Below, one piece after another: positions 56,805 to 59,507 of a stretch of 59,507 nt of DNA. The position numbers were made by a program, and so were the translations under genes. Origin of the DNA: a virus. The stretch spans positions 1-59,507 of the IMG/VR virus record IMGVR_UViG_3300022690_002018; one strand, 5' to 3'. The notes beneath the pieces are model-generated. The model was given only the letters and a program-made list of their open reading frames with translations, searched no databases and was not told the DNA's origin. Numbering within the stretch: position 1 is the stretch's first letter; every line of letters starts with the position of its first letter.

Positions 56805-58181
56805 CTAACAACTCACTATCATAGGTTCATCGCCTAAACGTTTACGGATAAAATTAAATGCGCCACTGGTTCCGTCAATTACATCATCATGACTTTGCGT
56901 TTCCGTACCGAAACTCTCCGATTCTGCAAAAAAAGATTCATTCCAATGACCCCGCACTACTTTAACGCGTTTCGCGGACGCAATCGAACTGAATGATTTA
57001 TAACGAGTCAATTTATCTTTAGTTTCTATCTCTAATCGAACTTCACACCCTGGCGCACCCTGTACGATATCATCTAACAAAAAAGCAGCTTCCGCTTTTC
57101 CGGCTTGTCCCGGGTCTTGCGCTAACACGCATACAGTAAATGGTTCTTTCTTAGCAATATCAATAATTCTCTGTTTTACCATGTGCGGGCCTTCCCAAAA
57201 TTGAATCATATCAAGAATGTAATACCCTCCGTCAACGTAACACATTTTAAGACCAACGGTGGCATCGGGACTTCGATTCCGCGAAGTCATTTCAGAAGCC
57301 GCCCGATCCCAATAACGCACCGTAAAACTGTTTACCGGAGGAATATCAACAATCTCTACCCAGTCTCGACTAAACCAGTCGCCCCGTTGTGCAACCAGTT
57401 TCCAATTTCCCTCTAATAAACGTCGGCGTTCAATGGGAACCATCGACCGAAGATTCGCTAAATATTCTGGGTTAACTTCTAATAGTTTCGGATTATCAAA
57501 AATATTCGCTGAAACAAACGTAAAAGATTTTGCGCCACAATCTTCACCGTATTTTTTAAATGCTTCTTCTTCAGTGTCTGTCCAAAAAAGATTATCTCCA
57601 ATCGTTATTACCCACCGAACAACCCCAGAGCGATCTTCATCAGGGAAACCGTCTTTTTTTAGCCACCAATCAATATAATTTTTAATCCATGAATCATGAA
57701 TTGGATTGCAAGTACATCTAATATAAGGGACGATCCCAGAACTTGAACGATTCCTGCTCCATAGATAACTAAATTGTGTTTGTGTAAAATTTTGCAGTTC
57801 ATCAAAGCATAATAATCCAATCTGTGCCCCTTGGTAATCGTATTTGTTGTGCTCATACAACATGTGACAAAACTTAATCTTCATACCGGATGGAAACTCT
57901 ATTTCCATTTTACTGTCTCTAAATTTCGCCATTCCTTTATAAAGACGTTGCGCTTCTTCCCATAAGCCCCCTTGCGTTCGAATTTGAGGAGAGCTGCGCC
58001 GAAAAATAGAGACCCCAAACAGACCGTTGTTCACATGACGAAGGGCTTCGATTAAAAGGGCCATGGTCTTACCCGCACCGGCGGCCCCGCCATAAAAGAC
58101 TACATCTGCCGAGGAGGCCATGAAGGCCGTTTGCTTGCCGGTTTGCGGTTCAAAAACAATTCTATCGGTTTCCATTGGCAA
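56805..58181 (-). CDS. terL: Terminase large subunit
   Basis: 458 aa. ATPase: Walker A GAAGAGKT (32-39), Walker B LLCFDE (123-128), coupling region SYLWSRNRSSSG. Nuclease: YWDRAA (D292), LAQDPGQAGKAE (D356) and HDDVIDG (D432, D433). All catalytic residues present. Cuts concatemers and pumps DNA into proheads with the small subunit encoded at 58594. Confidence 0.95.
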   Translation of the reverse strand: MPMETDRIVFEPQTGKQTAFMASSADVVFYGGAAGAGKTMALLIEALRHVNNGLFGVSIFRRSSPQIRTQGGLWEEAQRLYKGMAKFRDSKMEIEFPSGMKIKFCHMLYEHNKYDYQGAQIGLLCFDELQNFTQTQFSYLWSRNRSSSGIVPYIRCTCNPIHDSWIKNYIDWWLKKDGFPDEDRSGVVRWVITIGDNLFWTDTEEEAFKKYGEDCGAKSFTFVSANIFDNPKLLEVNPEYLANLRSMVPIERRRLLEGNWKLVAQRGDWFSRDWVEIVDIPPVNSFTVRYWDRAASEMTSRNRSPDATVGLKMCYVDGGYYILDMIQFWEGPHMVKQRIIDIAKKEPFTVCVLAQDPGQAGKAEAAFLLDDIVQGAPGCEVRLEIETKDKLTRYKSFSSIASAKRVKVVRGHWNESFFAESESFGTETQSHDDVIDGTSGAFNFIRKRLGDEPMIVSC

Positions 58182-58196
58182 TGTAAGAAAACCCTA

Positions 58197-58577
58197 TTAA
58201 CCTTCCAGTGGCAACGTAAGCTGCTCTGGTTCCGATTTACCTCTCCTAACCCTTCCCGAGCGTCTATCCATTTCATCGAGTCTTTGTATTTCTTTACTCA
58301 AAAGCTCTTCATGAAGCCTTGCTATTTTTATGTCCTCTTTTAACCCTGGCGACTCAACAGCATCGTCATCGTACTCTGGGAGTATGAGACCTTTTTTATC
58401 AAATGCAAAATAGGGGGCTACTCGTTCAATGGCTTCCTCCACCCTTTTACTATCCACTATTTTTAAATAGTGGTGTTGCGGTTTATCTTCTGGTTTTTCT
58501 TTTATACAACATATTTCTCGTATTTCTTCTCGTACCCAATTATTAAATTCCTTGAGTAACAGCCAATGCAGTTCCAT
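58197..58577 (-). CDS. Hypothetical protein between terminase genes (126 aa)
   Basis: ATG at 58577. Starts MELHWLLLKEFNNWVREEIR; the centre has HHYLKIVDSKRVEEAIERVA; a basic/acidic tail with KEIQRLDEMDRRSGRVRRGK. Size and place suggest a DNA-packaging accessory protein. It overlaps neither terminase gene. No family recognised. Confidence 0.6.
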   Translation of the reverse strand: MELHWLLLKEFNNWVREEIREICCIKEKPEDKPQHHYLKIVDSKRVEEAIERVAPYFAFDKKGLILPEYDDDAVESPGLKEDIKIARLHEELLSKEIQRLDEMDRRSGRVRRGKSEPEQLTLPLEG

Positions 58578-58593
58578 AGTTTTTTTCCTTATT

Positions 58594-59058
58594 TTAGTGT
58601 TTATCACGCCCATTATCGGGCAGGTTTACAATGACCTGAATAGACCTTTCGGGCTCACTGTCTTCTTTGGTAGGAGGTCCGTACTCTTTGGGCCAGCAAC
58701 GTTCCAGCAACTTAATCGCGGCTTTCCAATTAGATTCTGCCTCAGAATTTGCCACTTTCCAAACAACCTTTAAGGCGCGTTGTTGTGCCCTGGCAGTGGC
58801 AAATTCTAATTTTTTGTACAAATCAACAAGCTCGAAGGGCGCGTCACTCTCTAGAGATTTTCGATACCAATTGCTCTGGGTACTACTCGGTATGCCCGCA
58901 ACTCCAAACGCACGCGCGTCGGACAAACCCATTTCTTTTGCTTGTAAAACGATACTCACTGTATTGGCATTTAGATATTTCGGTCTCGGCCCTGTTTTTT
59001 TCTTAATGGCTTTGCGTTTATAGGGCTGTTTTTTTTTAGCTTTCGTTTCTTCAGGCAT
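58594..59058 (-). CDS. terS: Terminase small subunit
   Basis: About 154 aa. Basic N-terminus (KKKQPYKRKAIKKKTGPRPK), then HTH TVSIVLQAKEMGLSDARAFG and VAGIPSSTQSNWYRKSLESD; then a helical oligomerisation part with ATARAQQRALKVVWKVA, and a KEYGPP end. The ATG at 59058 (AAGAGAT upstream) is preferred because typical family N-termini begin there; ATG at 59097 (AAAGGCG upstream) is equally possible. Recognises the packaging site, perhaps the palindrome and repeats just upstream. Confidence 0.85.
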   Translation of the reverse strand: MPEETKAKKKQPYKRKAIKKKTGPRPKYLNANTVSIVLQAKEMGLSDARAFGVAGIPSSTQSNWYRKSLESDAPFELVDLYKKLEFATARAQQRALKVVWKVANSEAESNWKAAIKLLERCWPKEYGPPTKEDSEPERSIQVIVNLPDNGRDKH

Positions 59059-59142
59059 CGAATTGATCTCTTTTAAAAAGTAACGGGTTCTTGACATTAA
59101 AACGCCTTTAGTATAACGCATTGATTAAATGGAGGTCAAAAG

Positions 59143-59163
59143 TGTCCAGATTGAATCTGGACA
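59143..59163. promoter_or_regulatory. 21-bp perfect palindrome upstream of terS
   Basis: Half-site TGTCCAGATT, one central G, then its exact reverse complement. It lies 85-105 bases upstream of the chosen terS start. Candidate operator of the late operon or terminase recognition site. Confidence 0.75.
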
Positions 59164-59212
59164 GTGGAGTAATACGCCATGCTCCCCGTTGTTTAAACAT
59201 GGTTTTGGCATG

Positions 59213-59256
59213 GTTGCATTAGTTTTACTGCAACGTTGCATTAGTTTTACTGCAAC
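59213..59256. repeat. Two tandem 22-bp repeats, each an inverted repeat
   Basis: 59213-59234 and 59235-59256 are identical; each unit has GTTGCA and TGCAAC arms around a ten-base AT-rich centre. Iteron-like, upstream of terS; a binding site for terminase small subunit or a regulator is plausible. Confidence 0.85.
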
Positions 59257-59279
59257 GTTGTGTGGCTTTCCAATTAAAC

Positions 59280-59363
59280 CTCAAGGCATAATTTACAAAA
59301 CCTTGAGATATCAATAAATATGTAATTAAATCAAATAGTTAATATCAAGGTATTTCAAGGTAT
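59280..59363. other. AT-rich region with short repeats before the terminal repeat
   Basis: Inverted repeat CTCAAGG (59280-59286) / CCTTGAG (59301-59307), and the 10-base unit CAAGGTATTT twice in tandem (59346-59365). No gene. Together with 59143-59256 this forms a 220-base non-coding block that would suit a packaging or regulatory site. Confidence 0.55.
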
Positions 59364-59507
59364 TTCAATATTTTTCCTCGATATTGTCTCTATCACAAAA
59401 AAGTTGATGGGACCAAGGCTCGCCATCAACTTTTTATCCCAGCTAATATCCCATCATCCCACTGGGACATTAGCTGGGATAAAAACGTCAAGATGGGGGT
59501 GCAATTC
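59364..59507. repeat. Direct terminal repeat, right copy
   Basis: Identical to 1-144, including terminator hairpin and the truncated 3' end of the 125-277 gene (59488-59507). See left copy. Confidence 0.97.

Noticed and set aside
59129-59317. 62-codon plus-strand ORF
   Set aside because: Crosses the palindrome and tandem repeats upstream of terS; no homology-like features and wrong direction.
1-59507. Search for integrase, excisionase, ParA/ParB and CI-type repressor
   Set aside because: No ORF shows tyrosine or serine recombinase motifs, partition ATPase or a LexA-like protease domain, so lysogeny by integration or plasmid maintenance is not supported.

Overview
The window is a complete, AT-rich genome of a tailed bacteriophage. 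Its first and last 144 bases are identical (1-144 and 59364-59507), so it is best read as a circular map of 59,363 unique bases cut inside a non-coding/terminator region. The head genes are HK97-like (terminase, portal, SPP1 gp7/Mu F-like minor head protein, S78 prohead protease, HK97-fold capsid). The tail is Mu-like and contractile (sheath, tube, G/GT-type chaperone with a slippery heptamer, tape measure, DNA-circularisation protein, gp44-gp48-like baseplate proteins, fibre). The virion is therefore probably a myovirus. The host is almost certainly Gram-negative: three phage genes encode proteins with Sec signal peptides, one of which looks like an outer-membrane beta-barrel. The exact genus cannot be read from the sequence. 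I found no integrase, no partition genes and no CI-like repressor, so either a lytic or an unorthodox lifestyle is possible.

Layout. (1) 125-4405, minus strand: an accessory region of small genes, notably antitoxin-like folds without toxins (Panacea, a HigA N-terminal-motif protein, Phd/YefM, a tandem-Phd fusion), zinc-ribbon peptides, a predicted outer-membrane protein and duplicated small genes; a structured RNA candidate lies at 3478-3558. (2) 4406-5180: a 775-base non-coding control region with palindromic operators and a perfect 50-bp inverted repeat, a possible origin or control centre. (3) 5181-7621, plus strand: small early genes behind two near-identical promoters. (4) 7618-13403, minus strand: YopX-, PGDYG-like and ribbon-helix-helix proteins, interrupted by a complete IS1595-family element (8353-10277, 8-bp target duplication) that carries a KilA-N gene as passenger. 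(5) 13431-16335: a divergent promoter pair, a HigA-type HTH gene (plus) and a prim-pol/SF3 helicase (minus). (6) 16666-24350, plus strand: the replication module, with a DUF2800 nuclease, an Enc34-type ssDNA-binding protein, a family A DNA polymerase, a VRR-NUC nuclease and an SNF2-type helicase. (7) 24347-26000, minus: pentapeptide-repeat and small regulatory genes. (8) 26165-29906, minus: lysis genes (lysozyme-like endolysin, 3-TM holin) interleaved with tRNA-Glu, tRNA-Asp, an initiator-like tRNA-Met, a degenerate tRNA-like element and small morons, ending in an intrinsic terminator. (9) 30042-30959, plus: a moron of two paralogous secreted proteins with its own promoter and hairpin. (10) 30979-59097, minus: the late virion operon, running terS to tail fibre.

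How it works together. Early promoters share a -35/-10 pattern (TTTACAT/TTGACA with TATACT/CATACT) and drive the small-gene and replication blocks. Prim-pol/helicase, polymerase, SSB and nucleases would replicate the genome. The late minus-strand operon makes and packages the virion, and the lysis cassette releases it. Three features of the virion genes stand out: five tandem copies of the small protein that normally follows the capsid gene, three tandem full-length sheath genes, and one inserted beta-rich domain shared by two different tail proteins.
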